From contig CALWCS010000168.1 in NCBI GenBank assembly GCA_944376425.1, positions 1 through 40,388 on the forward strand: a stretch of DNA of 40,388 nt. The letters are read 5' to 3'. Origin of the DNA: an uncultured Lachnospiraceae bacterium. GTDB lineage: Bacteria; Bacillota; Clostridia; Lachnospirales; Lachnospiraceae. How positions within the stretch are numbered: the first letter of the stretch is position 1; every line of letters starts with the position of its first letter. The notes beneath the pieces were generated by a model. That model was not told the DNA's origin and searched no databases. It was given only the letters and a program-made list of their open reading frames with translations. The position numbers and the translations under genes are program-made. Positions 32,657 to 40,388 of the stretch are shown here, in pieces.

Positions 32657-32668
32657 GTTGTCTTCCTC

Positions 32669-33580
32669 CTATTCGCTTAGAACGCTCTTGATCGCATCTT
32701 CAACGGTATGGATCTCTTTTAAATCCACTGGATGCAGTTCACCATCAAAATTATTTCCTATCATTCTATCATTGACGACAGAATCTTTTCTTTGAAATGC
32801 CTCGTCCGGCACTACTTGGAGACGCTTATAAAAAGATGCCATCTCGTCTCCCATACCCGAAAGCCGATTCAGAAGCTCTGAAAATTCATTAAGCATAGGA
32901 TCATCTTTTTTATAGGGATAGATGATGTGATGGTCAATCTCGCCCCATCCTTCTTCAAACAGAGTTCTGATCTGAATTTCAATATAAACTCCTTCGTATT
33001 TGACAATATAGTGAACGGAACGGTAATGTTTCTGATCTAAAATATTGTCTCTTGAAATCCAATTAAAATAAATATCCGCATAATCTCCAAGACGCATATG
33101 CACTTTTGGAGGTTCTACAATGCATCGGTCTGTCTCATCTGAATAATCTTTCATACAATCTTTTACATATTTTCTAGGATCGTTTTCAAAATGACTGATT
33201 AAATATTTATGAAAAACAATCCAGTCTTCCCGATATAAAAGCAGACCTCTGACTCCGATTAAATCCATGACAAATTTTGTATAGTTCTCTTTTGTCAGCG
33301 AGCGGTATTTGATATAATTTTCTTTTCTTTTTCGGATAATCTTCTCCAGCAGATGTTCCGGATCTTTCATCCGGCTTCTATAAGACTGAAGTCCTGTCTC
33401 TTTTTCACGATACATAAAAAATTCTTCAATGAACTTCCTTCTGATCTTATCATATCGCGGCATCTTGCTCTGATAGTCTCTTTCAATTTCCAGTAAATCT
33501 TCCCATGACAGACCTGCCTCACGAAATTCTTCTTCTGAAATATTATACTTTTTTAAAAATTCTTCCCTTGTTAACTTCAA
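32669..33580 (-). CDS. RelA/SpoT-domain (p)ppGpp synthetase-like protein
   Basis: The ~303-residue protein contains the nucleotidyltransferase motifs of RelA/SpoT synthetases: FVMDLIGVRGLLLY (cf. DxxGxR), HYRSVHYIV (cf. GYRSxH), YIEIQIRTLFEEGWGEIDH (cf. ExQIRT...WAxxEH). It has no HD hydrolase, TGS or ACT domain, so it is a small-alarmone-synthetase type enzyme, longer than RelP/RelQ because of an N-terminal helical extension of ~80 residues. The start is uncertain: TTG at 33580 has GGGGTGAG upstream, and TTG at 33607 does not. It leads a three-gene operon with two small unknown proteins, unlike housekeeping RelP/RelQ genes. Confidence 0.85.
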   Translation of the reverse strand: MKLTREEFLKKYNISEEEFREAGLSWEDLLEIERDYQSKMPRYDKIRRKFIEEFFMYREKETGLQSYRSRMKDPEHLLEKIIRKRKENYIKYRSLTKENYTKFVMDLIGVRGLLLYREDWIVFHKYLISHFENDPRKYVKDCMKDYSDETDRCIVEPPKVHMRLGDYADIYFNWISRDNILDQKHYRSVHYIVKYEGVYIEIQIRTLFEEGWGEIDHHIIYPYKKDDPMLNEFSELLNRLSGMGDEMASFYKRLQVVPDEAFQRKDSVVNDRMIGNNFDGELHPVDLKEIHTVEDAIKSVLSE

Positions 33581-33664
33581 TTTCTCACCCCAAAACTTTT
33601 TTTCCAAAGCTTTTTTATCATATCATATTTTCTGCTCCTTGACCACCGAAATTTTCCAAGCATT

Positions 33665-33708
33665 AAAAAGACCGCATGAAGTATGAAAACGGCTTCATGT
33701 GGTCTTTT
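33665..33708 (-). terminator. Terminator of threonine aldolase gene
   Basis: The stem AAAGACCGCATGAAG / CTTCATGTGGTCTTT (one G-U pair) is flanked by A and T runs, 13 bases past the stop codon at 33721. Confidence 0.88.
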
Positions 33709-33720
33709 GTGAACTTTCGT

Positions 33721-34785
33721 TTATCTTTTATCAGCACTTTTACATTTTTCCCATATTTTTTCAAAATCTTCGATCAACTGATCAACATCTTCTTCTTTTG
33801 TCGCCCAGCTGGTACAAAATCGCACTGCACTATGTTCTTCGTCAATTCTTTCCTGATAACAATAACTGTAATCTTTTCCCAATTCTTTTAAAATCTGATC
33901 TGACAATATCGGGAACTGCTGGTTTGTGGAACTGTCTACTAAAAAGGAACAGCCTGCCTTTTGAAATGCTTTTTTTAATTTTTGTGCCATTTGATTAGCA
34001 TGGTCTCCCAATTGAAAATATAAATCATTTTTGAACAGTCCGATAAACTGTATCCCCAGCAGACGTCCCTTGGCCAGCATCGCGCCTTTTTGCTTCATAA
34101 TATACCGAAAATCTTCTTTTAAAATATCGTTTATAATGACGGCTGCTTCCCCAAACAGCGCCCCTGTTTTTGTCCCTCCAATTGAAAACACATCACAGCA
34201 CTGTGCAATTGTCTCCAGATCCAGGTCGTTTTCTTTCGATGTCAGACCATAAGCCAATCTCGCTCCGTCCAAGAACAGATACATTCCGCATTCTTTGCAT
34301 GTTTTACTGATCTCTTCCAATTCGTTTTTGCTGTAAATCGTGCCCACCTCTGTGGGATTTGAAATATAAACCATTTTAGGCTGTACCATATGTTCATAGC
34401 TTTCATTCACAGCATGACTCTCCCATGCATCCCAGATCTGTTTTGCCGTCAGTTTTCCATCAGCCCCGGGAATTGCCCAAACTTTATGACCGCATGCTTC
34501 GATTGCTCCTGTCTCATGTACATTGATATGACCGCTGTCTGCCGCAATCACACACTGGTGAGCTCGAAGAGCGGCTGCAATCACAGTCAGATTCGTCTGT
34601 GTTCCTCCTACAAAAAACTGTACTTCTGCCTCCTGGTTTTTACACAGTTCCCGAATCATTTCTCTTGCCTGTTCAGAATAATGGTCTTCTCCGTATCCCG
34701 GCGTTTGTTCCATATTCGTCTCCATTATCAGCTTCAATATATTTTCATGGGCACCTTCTGCATAATCACAATTAAATCGTATCAT
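33721..34785 (-). CDS. Low-specificity threonine aldolase-type PLP enzyme
   Basis: The 354-residue fold-type I PLP enzyme has motifs AEGAHENIL near the N-terminus, GYGEDHYSEQA, VGGTQTNLTVIAAAL, the HINVHETGAIEACGHKV segment, LFLDGARLAYGL and the Schiff-base lysine in FSIGGTKTGALFGEA. The family splits L-threonine or L-allo-threonine to glycine and acetaldehyde. I chose ATG 34785 with GAGGAG upstream; the ORF extension to 34836 is not family-like. The gene is monocistronic with a terminator. Confidence 0.93.
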   Translation of the reverse strand: MIRFNCDYAEGAHENILKLIMETNMEQTPGYGEDHYSEQAREMIRELCKNQEAEVQFFVGGTQTNLTVIAAALRAHQCVIAADSGHINVHETGAIEACGHKVWAIPGADGKLTAKQIWDAWESHAVNESYEHMVQPKMVYISNPTEVGTIYSKNELEEISKTCKECGMYLFLDGARLAYGLTSKENDLDLETIAQCCDVFSIGGTKTGALFGEAAVIINDILKEDFRYIMKQKGAMLAKGRLLGIQFIGLFKNDLYFQLGDHANQMAQKLKKAFQKAGCSFLVDSSTNQQFPILSDQILKELGKDYSYCYQERIDEEHSAVRFCTSWATKEEDVDQLIEDFEKIWEKCKSADKR

Positions 34786-34905
34786 CAATTTCACACTCCT
34801 CTTGATTAGTCTATACTTCTCTTTCATCCTTGTCAATCGCTTCTTGTAATTCTGTCAAAACTTAGATATAATAGAAAACAAAAATCCGCAAGAGAGGTGT
34901 TTCCA

Positions 34906-35106
34906 ATGGAAAAATTCAAACGTATCGCTGCTCTTATCGGTATCATTTTACTGCTCGGATTATATGTTGGTACTTTTATATTTTCTTTGATGGACAGCGA
35001 ATATGCTCAAATGATGTTTCGTGCCTGCATTGCAGGAACCATCTTAATTCCTGTTATTTTATATGCTATGATGATGGTTGCAAAATATCTGAAAAACCGA
35101 AAATAA
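34906..35106 (+). CDS. 66-residue two-span membrane protein
   Basis: The start is ATG 34906 with AGAGAGGTG upstream; an earlier in-frame ATG at 34897 overlaps that site. Two hydrophobic helices (about residues 6-26 and 40-58) flank a short acidic loop (MDSEYAQMM), and both termini are basic (MEKFKR, KYLKNRK). A family name cannot be given, but short two-span proteins of this kind are common and often unannotated in Lachnospiraceae. It stands alone, with TATAAT-like TATAATAG about 40 bases upstream. Confidence 0.7.
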   Translation: MEKFKRIAALIGIILLLGLYVGTFIFSLMDSEYAQMMFRACIAGTILIPVILYAMMMVAKYLKNRK

Positions 35107-35153
35107 TCTGTGTCTGCCCAGTTTGACTGAAAAGTCGCTGCCTTACACACTAT

Positions 35154-35198
35154 CAGCCCGACATTTCTTTTTCCTGTTCCGAAATGCCGGGCTGTTTA
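35154..35198 (+). terminator. Terminator after the 66-aa membrane protein gene
   Basis: The stem CAGCCCGACATTTC / GAAATGCCGGGCTG has one mismatch. It is followed by a weak TTTAT tail, 47 bases after the stop codon. Confidence 0.7.
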
Positions 35199-35288
35199 TC
35201 CTTATCTAAACGATAGTCTCTCTAAATTTACTATTCTATAACAGACTGTCCTATTATTCTCCGTCAAAAATTTTTTTGTCTTTTTTTC

Positions 35289-35927
35289 TCAATAGGCAAA
35301 AGCTGCCATTTCTATAGAATCTTCTACATTTTGCAATACCTCTCTTAAAATTGCCGGAAGAGTAATCATTTTCTTTGAACTTACCATTACCTTTCCTTCT
35401 GTCAGGCAAGAGATTCGTATACTGTCTTCATCGAATAAATCGGTAACTCCGCCTGCAACACGGCGGATCTTTTTGTTAAATATAAGATATTCTCCACACG
35501 AATTTACAACTGTCTCTCTCTCATATTCTGTAATATGCCATGGTCTGATTTTATTTAACGTATAGTGAAGATAAAATTCTCGAAAGATCTGCTTCTTATG
35601 GTTTTTCATCCACTCTACTTTGCCGTTCAAAATTTTTTTGCATTCTTCCTCTGTCACTTCCTCATGGTTTTTGTAGTAGATGCCATTTTGCTGATATTTC
35701 TTTTCCAGATAAAGTTTCCGGTTTTTTTCTTTCATCAGACACAGATAAAATCTGGGAATCGATTTTTGTTCTTCTGCCTTTTCTGTCTCTGAAGCAAATC
35801 TTAATTTTCTCAAAATATATTGATACCACTTTACCTTTTCTCTCCCCTGGGCAATACCTCTTTTTACTCTTTCGCACTTTTCTTCGCTTACTGTTACATT
35901 GTCTTCACGATATGTAACGTATTTCAT
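35289..35927 (-). CDS. VTC/CYTH-domain-like protein, short and degenerate (tentative)
   Basis: The 212-residue soluble basic protein has GGGGGA well placed before the start ATG. The order KLYLEKKYQQNGIYYK, VTEEECKKILNGK, REFYLHYTLNKIRPW, ITEYERETVV and a closing ITLPAILREVL resembles the second half of prokaryotic VTC-domain proteins (vFLExKxKxNGxxxKRR, xxEEAxxxLNG, LxPxxxxxYxRxAy, P.WLxxxL). Those proteins hydrolyse or polymerise phosphate chains in a beta-barrel tunnel. The N-terminal half with its RYExKY motif is absent and several basic tunnel residues are changed (KR to KN), so it is probably not an active polyphosphate enzyme. The alternative is a protein of unrelated unknown family. 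Confidence 0.4.
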   Translation of the reverse strand: MKYVTYREDNVTVSEEKCERVKRGIAQGREKVKWYQYILRKLRFASETEKAEEQKSIPRFYLCLMKEKNRKLYLEKKYQQNGIYYKNHEEVTEEECKKILNGKVEWMKNHKKQIFREFYLHYTLNKIRPWHITEYERETVVNSCGEYLIFNKKIRRVAGGVTDLFDEDSIRISCLTEGKVMVSSKKMITLPAILREVLQNVEDSIEMAAFAY

Positions 35928-36239
35928 GAAAATCCCCCTTTTCTTTGTTTATCTAAAATACCAAACCTCTTCAATTATATTCTATGATTCCCCTAAGCAA
36001 AATATTCTACTCAAATTTGACAATTGGCAAACAACTGAGTTCGGGTGTCTGTATCTCTTAAAGCTACAGACAAATGTTTTCTGTTACTTTCTGTTGATCA
36101 TCTTACATTTTTTATTATAACAAATATTTGTGAATTCTCCATGTTAAAGTTCTAAAAAAATTCTTAAAGATTATGATGATTTCCTTGACTTTCCTTTTAT
36201 CCTGTAATAAGATTGCCTCATGACAAAGGAGGAAGCCCC
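35928..36239. other. Divergent intergenic gap
   Basis: It holds the leader of the VTC-like gene on the left and the promoter of the HAD gene on the right. Between them, TGTCTGTA / TACAGACA (36046-36072) forms an 8-base stem with an 11-base loop and no T tail, so it could be an operator or an RNA hairpin rather than a terminator. Nothing else is recognised. Confidence 0.45.
36185..36213 (+). promoter_or_regulatory. Promoter of the HAD phosphatase gene
   Basis: TTGACT (36185-36190) and TAAGAT (36208-36213) are 17 bases apart. The leader is then short, with AGGAGG directly before the ATG at 36240. Confidence 0.6.
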
Positions 36240-36842
36240 ATGATTCATACCATTATATTTGATATCGGAAGAGTTTTATTAGACTTTAATTGGATAACGT
36301 ATCTTTCTTCCTACCATTTTGATCAGGAGACGGAAAGGCGTATTGCGCATGCCGTTTTTGAGAATCCTGAATGGGTGGAATTTGACCGCGGAGTTCTTTC
36401 TACAGAAGAGGTCATTGATCTCTTTGTAACATCCGATCCGGAACTTGAAAAAGAAATTCGTCTTGTCTGCAGTAATCTCTATCAAACGGTTACGAAGCTG
36501 GACTATGCCGTTCCCTGGGTGCGTCATTTTAAAAAACAGGGTTACCGCGTACTGTATCTGTCTAATTATTCTGATTACTATTTCCGTACAACACAATTTG
36601 CCCTCGATTTTCTCTCTGAAATGGACGGAGGCATTTTTTCCTACCGTGTCCAGATGGTAAAACCGGATCATGAAATTTATGAAAAAATTATCTCTACCTA
36701 TCATCTGGTTCCGGAAGAAACGGTCTTTCTTGACGATACGCCTGTCAATATTAAAGCAGCGAAAGAATGCGGTCTTCATGGAATCCTGTTTCAAAATCTG
36801 GAACAGGCAAAAAAAGAGCTTGAAGCTTTGGGCGTCCATTGA
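36240..36842 (+). CDS. HAD-superfamily hydrolase (YihX-like)
   Basis: The 200-residue protein starts at ATG 36240, preceded by AAAGGAGGAAG. HAD motifs: I, IIFDIGRVLLDF (the second acidic residue of DxD is glycine, as in the YihX-like IA variant with FDxG); II, VLYLSNYSDYYF; III, the lysine in MVKPDHEIYEKII; IV, VFLDDTPVNIKAA. The helical cap is inserted after motif I. Relatives dephosphorylate sugar phosphates such as alpha-glucose-1-phosphate; the substrate here is unknown. The gene is monocistronic. Confidence 0.9.
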   Translation: MIHTIIFDIGRVLLDFNWITYLSSYHFDQETERRIAHAVFENPEWVEFDRGVLSTEEVIDLFVTSDPELEKEIRLVCSNLYQTVTKLDYAVPWVRHFKKQGYRVLYLSNYSDYYFRTTQFALDFLSEMDGGIFSYRVQMVKPDHEIYEKIISTYHLVPEETVFLDDTPVNIKAAKECGLHGILFQNLEQAKKELEALGVH

Positions 36843-36866
36843 CGTCTCAAAGCCTTTTGCTCTTTC
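36824..36866 (+). terminator. Terminator of the HAD phosphatase gene
   Basis: The stem around GCTTTGGGCGTC / GACGTCTCAAAGC encloses the stop codon and is followed by CTTTTGCTCTTTCC, a T-rich tail. Confidence 0.6.
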
Positions 36867-36882
36867 CTTGTTTCCTATCGTT

Positions 36883-38040
36883 TTACTCCTCTTTTTCAAT
36901 CTGAATTTTAACTACCAATCCTGTTTCTTTTTCTACAAAGATGGAAATCTCATCTAGGGTCTGATTTTGTGCTGCAATTCCATAATAAAGAAAGTTTTCA
37001 GACTCTTCTTTTACGATCTCATTTTCTCCCAACGCATTCTCCAGATTTTCTCTTGTCATTCCAACCTCGATTCCGCCGGGCAGAATCAAAGAAAACCCAT
37101 TCTGATACAGACTACTTTCCAACGAAGTGACAATACATTCCTGAACTTGTCTTGTCTGTTCTGTATTGTTTTTTACACATACTTTTACCGAACGATTTTC
37201 TTTTTGCAGTACAACAAATCCCGATTCTAAAGATGCCAGTTCCTTATCAGACTCTTCCGGCACAATTTCAAACCCTTCTTCCAGAAAATCGCTAAGGACG
37301 GTCGGAAGTCTGTAAACATGAGAATCAAAAACCACATTACCAGAGTCAATCGTTTCTCCCAATGTTTCCTGTATATCGGAACCATCTTCCGATGCCTGCG
37401 CAGATGTCGCAACTTCCAGAGCTGCTTTCCTTTCCCGTACATTTTCTATCTCAAATCCCTGCACAATATTGGTATCTTTTTCCACGTCTAGTCTCAGATA
37501 TGATTCTGTGCCATACTGATACGTGATCTGAGTGTAGTTTTCTCCTTCATACATGCTTGTCGGTATCCCATAGATCTGTTCTATCTCTTCTAACGTTGAC
37601 ATTCCCAGTACAATTCCACCCGGCAGTTCTGCACGAATCGTTTCTCCGTTTTGTCCAAAAAGATCCATCGAAATTCCAATTACGCTTCCTTCTGCAATTC
37701 CTCCTCTGTTTTCTTCCTGATTTTCCACAGAAACAAAAATCCGCGTCTCTCCTTTTTCAAAAATGATTCCGCTTTTTGCTGTCCCAGAAGCCAAAAGAAC
37801 TGCCTCTTCTGTCACATTCTTCCATCCATTTTGCTCCCATTGGCTTACACTTGTCGGAAAAGAATATACTTCTGTCCCCAGCATGATCTGAAAGGTCGAA
37901 AATTGTTCTGATAAATCTCTCTGCTCTTTTGTGCTTTCTGTTTGTATCGAAACTGGTGCTACGTATTCCTCTGCCCGTGTCTGTATGGGCACTCCAACCA
38001 TACTGATGATTCCTGCTATCAGTACATATTTTTTCTTCAC
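36883..38040 (-). CDS. Secreted protein with two internal repeats (paralogue of the next gene)
   Basis: The 385-residue protein has a signal peptide of about 23 residues (cleavage near TRA-EE). Two repeats cover the mature part, at about 45-205 and 235-385. Each runs: strand with VYSFP or VYRLP, about 15 residues, then GW or GF, a strand pair with VSVEN or VCVKN, ELPGGIVLGMS or ILPGGIEVGMT, and a closing YG...Y element. The linker is acidic (SAQASEDGSD). I know no named family. The protein upstream (38076-39251) has the same architecture, so they are tandem duplicates, 35 bases apart and probably one operon. Both are presumably exported or membrane-associated. Confidence 0.75.
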   Translation of the reverse strand: MKKKYVLIAGIISMVGVPIQTRAEEYVAPVSIQTESTKEQRDLSEQFSTFQIMLGTEVYSFPTSVSQWEQNGWKNVTEEAVLLASGTAKSGIIFEKGETRIFVSVENQEENRGGIAEGSVIGISMDLFGQNGETIRAELPGGIVLGMSTLEEIEQIYGIPTSMYEGENYTQITYQYGTESYLRLDVEKDTNIVQGFEIENVRERKAALEVATSAQASEDGSDIQETLGETIDSGNVVFDSHVYRLPTVLSDFLEEGFEIVPEESDKELASLESGFVVLQKENRSVKVCVKNNTEQTRQVQECIVTSLESSLYQNGFSLILPGGIEVGMTRENLENALGENEIVKEESENFLYYGIAAQNQTLDEISIFVEKETGLVVKIQIEKEE

Positions 38041-38075
38041 GTTAACCGTCCCTTCTGCTGCCTATAAAATTCTGT

Positions 38076-39251
38076 TTAGTCAAACAGATTTTCTGTATTT
38101 GGACTATGTTCAATTGAAATTTTTATTATTTTGTCTTCTTCCTTGTCCACTGTAATCGTAATTCCGTGGTATTGTTCATCATAACTTGGAATAAAGTAAG
38201 AATTTAAAGTAGAATATTCTTCTTTTTCGTATAAGGTTCCCTCCAGTGCACTCTCTAAATCTGCTGTATTCATATTAAAAGTAACTCCCTTTTGCAGGTT
38301 GACTGGAATCACCGTTGAAAAATTATCATTATAGATCTCTGTAACAAAACAATTTTCTACTGTTGTCGCATTGTCATCATAATTTCTCACTGAAATTCCA
38401 AATTTCTGATTGTCTTTTGTCAGATAATATCCATATCCAGTGTCTCTTCCTGCTATCACTTCACTGTTGCCGTTATAGGAAAGCTTCCACCCATTTTCCA
38501 GGAACGCACTGACAGGAGCAGGAATTTTATAGAGTTTTCCATCTATCTCTGCGATACAGGAAGAAAGATCATCTCCAAGCTCTGTTGGAGCCTGATACTG
38601 GGTAACGAATTCCGGAACTTCTTCACTGACTTCATCTTCTTCTAAATCTTCCGGTGTTGTCAATGATCTGATGTTTACACGATTTACCTTGTTCGTCTCT
38701 GGACTGATATAAATCTCAATTCTGCTGTAAAAATCTCCCGCTTCATATGTCAGCTCTGTATAATACTCACTCTCATATATGTCAGAAGCCGGACCGTATG
38801 CATTTTCAACATCTTCCTGAGTAGAAACACCATATACAATACCATTTGGCAATTCAAAACTCATTTGATCCTGCATATAGTATTCATCAAGGTCAATCCC
38901 TGCAACATAACATTCGCTCAGCGGTTTTGTATTGATCCCAAAGTTCATAAATGTTACGCTTGCGCTGATTCTTCCATATTTCATCGAAACCAGACCATAA
39001 CTGTTAGGACTAAGCTGCTCTTCACTGCTGATTCCGTCCAGATTCCATCCTTTTGCCGCAAATTCTTCATATTTCATCGGAAACTGATACAGCTCTCCAT
39101 CAATTTTCACTTGAAAACTGTAAATATCATCTGACATTTCTTCTGCTGTTGCTGCTGTAGCTTCTATGGTATCTCCAGAATTTTCCTGTGCAAATACCGG
39201 CGTTGCCGCAAGACAAAAAGCTGCTGCTAAGATACACAATCTCTTTTTCAT
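38076..39251 (-). CDS. Secreted protein with two internal repeats (first paralogue)
   Basis: The 391-residue protein has a clear Sec signal peptide (KKRLCILAAAFCLAATPVFA, cleaved after about residue 21). The mature part has two repeats, at about 42-205 and 235-391. The first carries GELYQFPMKYEEFAAKGW and ELPNGIVYGVSTQEDVENAYG. The second carries GKLYKIPAPVSAFLENGW and a matching NLQKGVTFNMNTADLESAL. The linker is highly acidic (DLEEDEVSEEVPE). AGGAGG precedes the ATG. The function is unknown; repeats of this shape suggest small beta-sheet domains, perhaps binding or inhibitory modules. It is transcribed from the promoter at 39302-39330. Confidence 0.78.
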   Translation of the reverse strand: MKKRLCILAAAFCLAATPVFAQENSGDTIEATAATAEEMSDDIYSFQVKIDGELYQFPMKYEEFAAKGWNLDGISSEEQLSPNSYGLVSMKYGRISASVTFMNFGINTKPLSECYVAGIDLDEYYMQDQMSFELPNGIVYGVSTQEDVENAYGPASDIYESEYYTELTYEAGDFYSRIEIYISPETNKVNRVNIRSLTTPEDLEEDEVSEEVPEFVTQYQAPTELGDDLSSCIAEIDGKLYKIPAPVSAFLENGWKLSYNGNSEVIAGRDTGYGYYLTKDNQKFGISVRNYDDNATTVENCFVTEIYNDNFSTVIPVNLQKGVTFNMNTADLESALEGTLYEKEEYSTLNSYFIPSYDEQYHGITITVDKEEDKIIKISIEHSPNTENLFD

Positions 39252-39301
39252 AATCCCATTCCTCCTGTTTTTCTTTTATGTCTTCTCTTCTCTGTATGTT
39301 C

Positions 39302-39330
39302 ATTATAGCAATATAACAAATAAAAGTAAA
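39302..39330 (-). promoter_or_regulatory. Promoter of the tandem secreted paralogues
   Basis: On the minus strand, TTTACT (39325-39330) and a perfect TATAAT (39302-39307) have a 17-base spacer, about 50 bases upstream of the first paralogue. Confidence 0.65.
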
Positions 39331-39346
39331 GAGTTCTGTTTCATAA

Positions 39347-39396
39347 CAAAAATGCTGCTGCATAACTGAATCTTCAGCTATGCAGCAGCATCTTTG
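39347..39396 (-). terminator. Terminator of purA
   Basis: A 13-base perfect stem ATGCTGCTGCATA / TATGCAGCAGCAT has an A-rich tract on its left, giving a U-rich tail on the minus strand. It lies a few bases past the purA stop codon. Confidence 0.9.
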
Positions 39397-39401
39397 TCAT
39401 T

Positions 39402-40388
39402 CTATCTGTTTTCCCGATAGATAATGTCATCTCTTCCGGGACCGTTTGATACCATGGTAATCGGGAAGCCGATCTGACTTTCAATAAACTCAATATAATC
39501 TCTGCAGTTTTTAGGCAGATCTTCATATTTACGGATTCCTCGAATATCTGTCTTCCATCCGGGAAGTTTTTTAAGAACAGGCTTTGCCTTTTCCAGTAAA
39601 GTAGTTGTCGGAAATTCCGTTGTAACCTCGCCGTCAATTTCATATCCGACGCATACAGGGATTTCATCCAGATATCCTAATACATCAAGAACCGTAAACG
39701 CAACATCGGTCGTTCCCTGAATTCTGCATCCATACTTCGAAGCAACGCAGTCAAACCATCCCATTCTTCTTGGACGTCCTGTTGTTGCGCCATATTCTCC
39801 GCCATCGCCGCCGCGTCTTCTCAGTTCTTCTGCCTCTTCTCCAAAAATTTCGCTCACAAAAGCGCCTGCTCCTACTGCGCTGGAGTATGCTTTACATACT
39901 GTGATAATTTTCTTAATCTCATACGGAGGAATTCCGGCTCCGATTGCACCGTATGCCGCAAGGGTAGAGGATGAAGTTACCATTGGATAAATTCCGTGAT
40001 CCGGATCTTTTAGAGAACCTAGCTGTCCTTCCAGTAAAATCTCTTTTCCTTCTTTGATTGCATTCCAAAGATATGCAGAGACATCACATACATATGGAGA
40101 GATCATCTCTTTGTATTCCATCAATTCCTCATAAATCTTTTCCGGTTCCAGAGCCGGCTTATGATATAAGTACTCTAACGTTACATTTTTCGTCTCACAT
40201 ACTCTGCGGACTTTTTCCATTAATTCTTCTTTTTCACCAAAAAGCTCACTGACCTGGAAACCAATTTTTGCATATTTGTCAGAATAAAAAGGAGCAATCC
40301 CTGATTTTGTGGATCCAAAAGAATTTTTTCCAAGTCTCTCCTCTTCATACTGATCAAACAATACATGATAAGACATCACCATCTGAGC
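39402..40388 (-). CDS. purA: Adenylosuccinate synthetase, C-terminal part (cut by window edge)
   Basis: The reading frame is open to the right edge, so the 5' end of the gene, including the GTP-binding P-loop and catalytic aspartate at the N-terminus, lies outside the window. What remains is about 328 of the usual ~425 residues. Motifs: LLEGQLGSLKDPDHGIYPMV (cf. EGAQG...LDxDxGTYPFVTSS), AYSSAVGAGAF, EYGATTGRPRRMGWFD and the C-terminal substrate region TTEFPTTTLLEKAKPV. EGQLGS in place of EGAQG is a small deviation also seen in some clostridial PurA branches. It makes adenylosuccinate from IMP and aspartate in purine synthesis. Confidence 0.93.
   Translation of the reverse strand, partial: AQMVMSYHVLFDQYEEERLGKNSFGSTKSGIAPFYSDKYAKIGFQVSELFGEKEELMEKVRRVCETKNVTLEYLYHKPALEPEKIYEELMEYKEMISPYVCDVSAYLWNAIKEGKEILLEGQLGSLKDPDHGIYPMVTSSSTLAAYGAIGAGIPPYEIKKIITVCKAYSSAVGAGAFVSEIFGEEAEELRRRGGDGGEYGATTGRPRRMGWFDCVASKYGCRIQGTTDVAFTVLDVLGYLDEIPVCVGYEIDGEVTTEFPTTTLLEKAKPVLKKLPGWKTDIRGIRKYEDLPKNCRDYIEFIESQIGFPITMVSNGPGRDDIIYRENR

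Noticed and set aside
1..40388. CRISPR arrays, tRNA/rRNA genes, insertion sequences, prophage integrases
   Set aside because: Looked for on both strands; no regularly spaced repeats, cloverleaf-like sequences, transposase or integrase frames were seen.

Overview
The window looks like a chromosomal segment of a low-GC Gram-positive anaerobe of the class Clostridia, most likely a Lachnospiraceae member. The supports are AT-rich DNA with strong AGGAGG-type ribosome binding sites, many U-tailed hairpin terminators, the order pyrH-frr-uppS-cdsA-dxr-rseP, a Bacillus-like carAB pair and SpoIID-like/peptidoglycan-binding proteins. The assignment is by recognition only; no search was run. I see no tRNA, rRNA, CRISPR array, integrase or insertion sequence.

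Region 1 (1-8960) is the unusual part. A divergent locus is built around the intergenic gap 4792-4953. Rightward lie three genes: a 351-aa helical protein, a 220-aa all-helical protein whose pattern resembles eukaryotic/archaeal ESCRT-III (CHMP1/Vps24 type), and a 415-aa AAA ATPase of the Vps4/katanin/spastin class with an N-terminal MIT-like three-helix region. The ESCRT-III-like protein ends in LxxRLxxF, close to the MIM1 motif that binds MIT domains. Leftward lie a BCCP/lipoyl-fold protein that has lost its biotin-acceptor lysine, a four-helix membrane protein, a 483-aa unknown, an Hsp70/actin-fold ATPase and a lysine-rich coiled-coil protein. I infer one membrane-associated remodelling machine: an ESCRT-like polymer, its disassembly ATPase, a chaperone-like ATPase, a membrane anchor and adaptors. 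I know of no described bacterial system of this composition. A separately terminated gene for a membrane-anchored C-type lectin-fold protein follows.

Region 2 (9012-21450) is mostly pyrimidine/arginine metabolism. It has a solitary carB, a zinc-dependent phospholipase C-like protein, a trigger-factor-like lipoprotein, a secreted 5'-nucleotidase-family enzyme, and carA-carB behind a promoter and a probable attenuator. The two CarB proteins are clearly different lineages.

Region 3 (21522-29137) has a PAP2 membrane phosphatase, a SpoIID-like/peptidoglycan-binding protein and the conserved chain rseP-dxr-cdsA-uppS-frr-pyrH, all on the minus strand. It covers isoprenoid and phospholipid precursors, ribosome recycling and UMP kinase. 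A stack of stem-loops separates frr from uppS.

Region 4 (29434-40388) is a mixed accessory stretch. It contains a small membrane protein divergent from an OmpR-type two-component system, a three-gene RelA/SpoT-synthetase operon, threonine aldolase, a 66-aa membrane peptide, a degenerate VTC/CYTH-like protein, a HAD phosphatase, two tandem secreted paralogues each with an internal duplication, and the C-terminal part of purA cut by the right edge.
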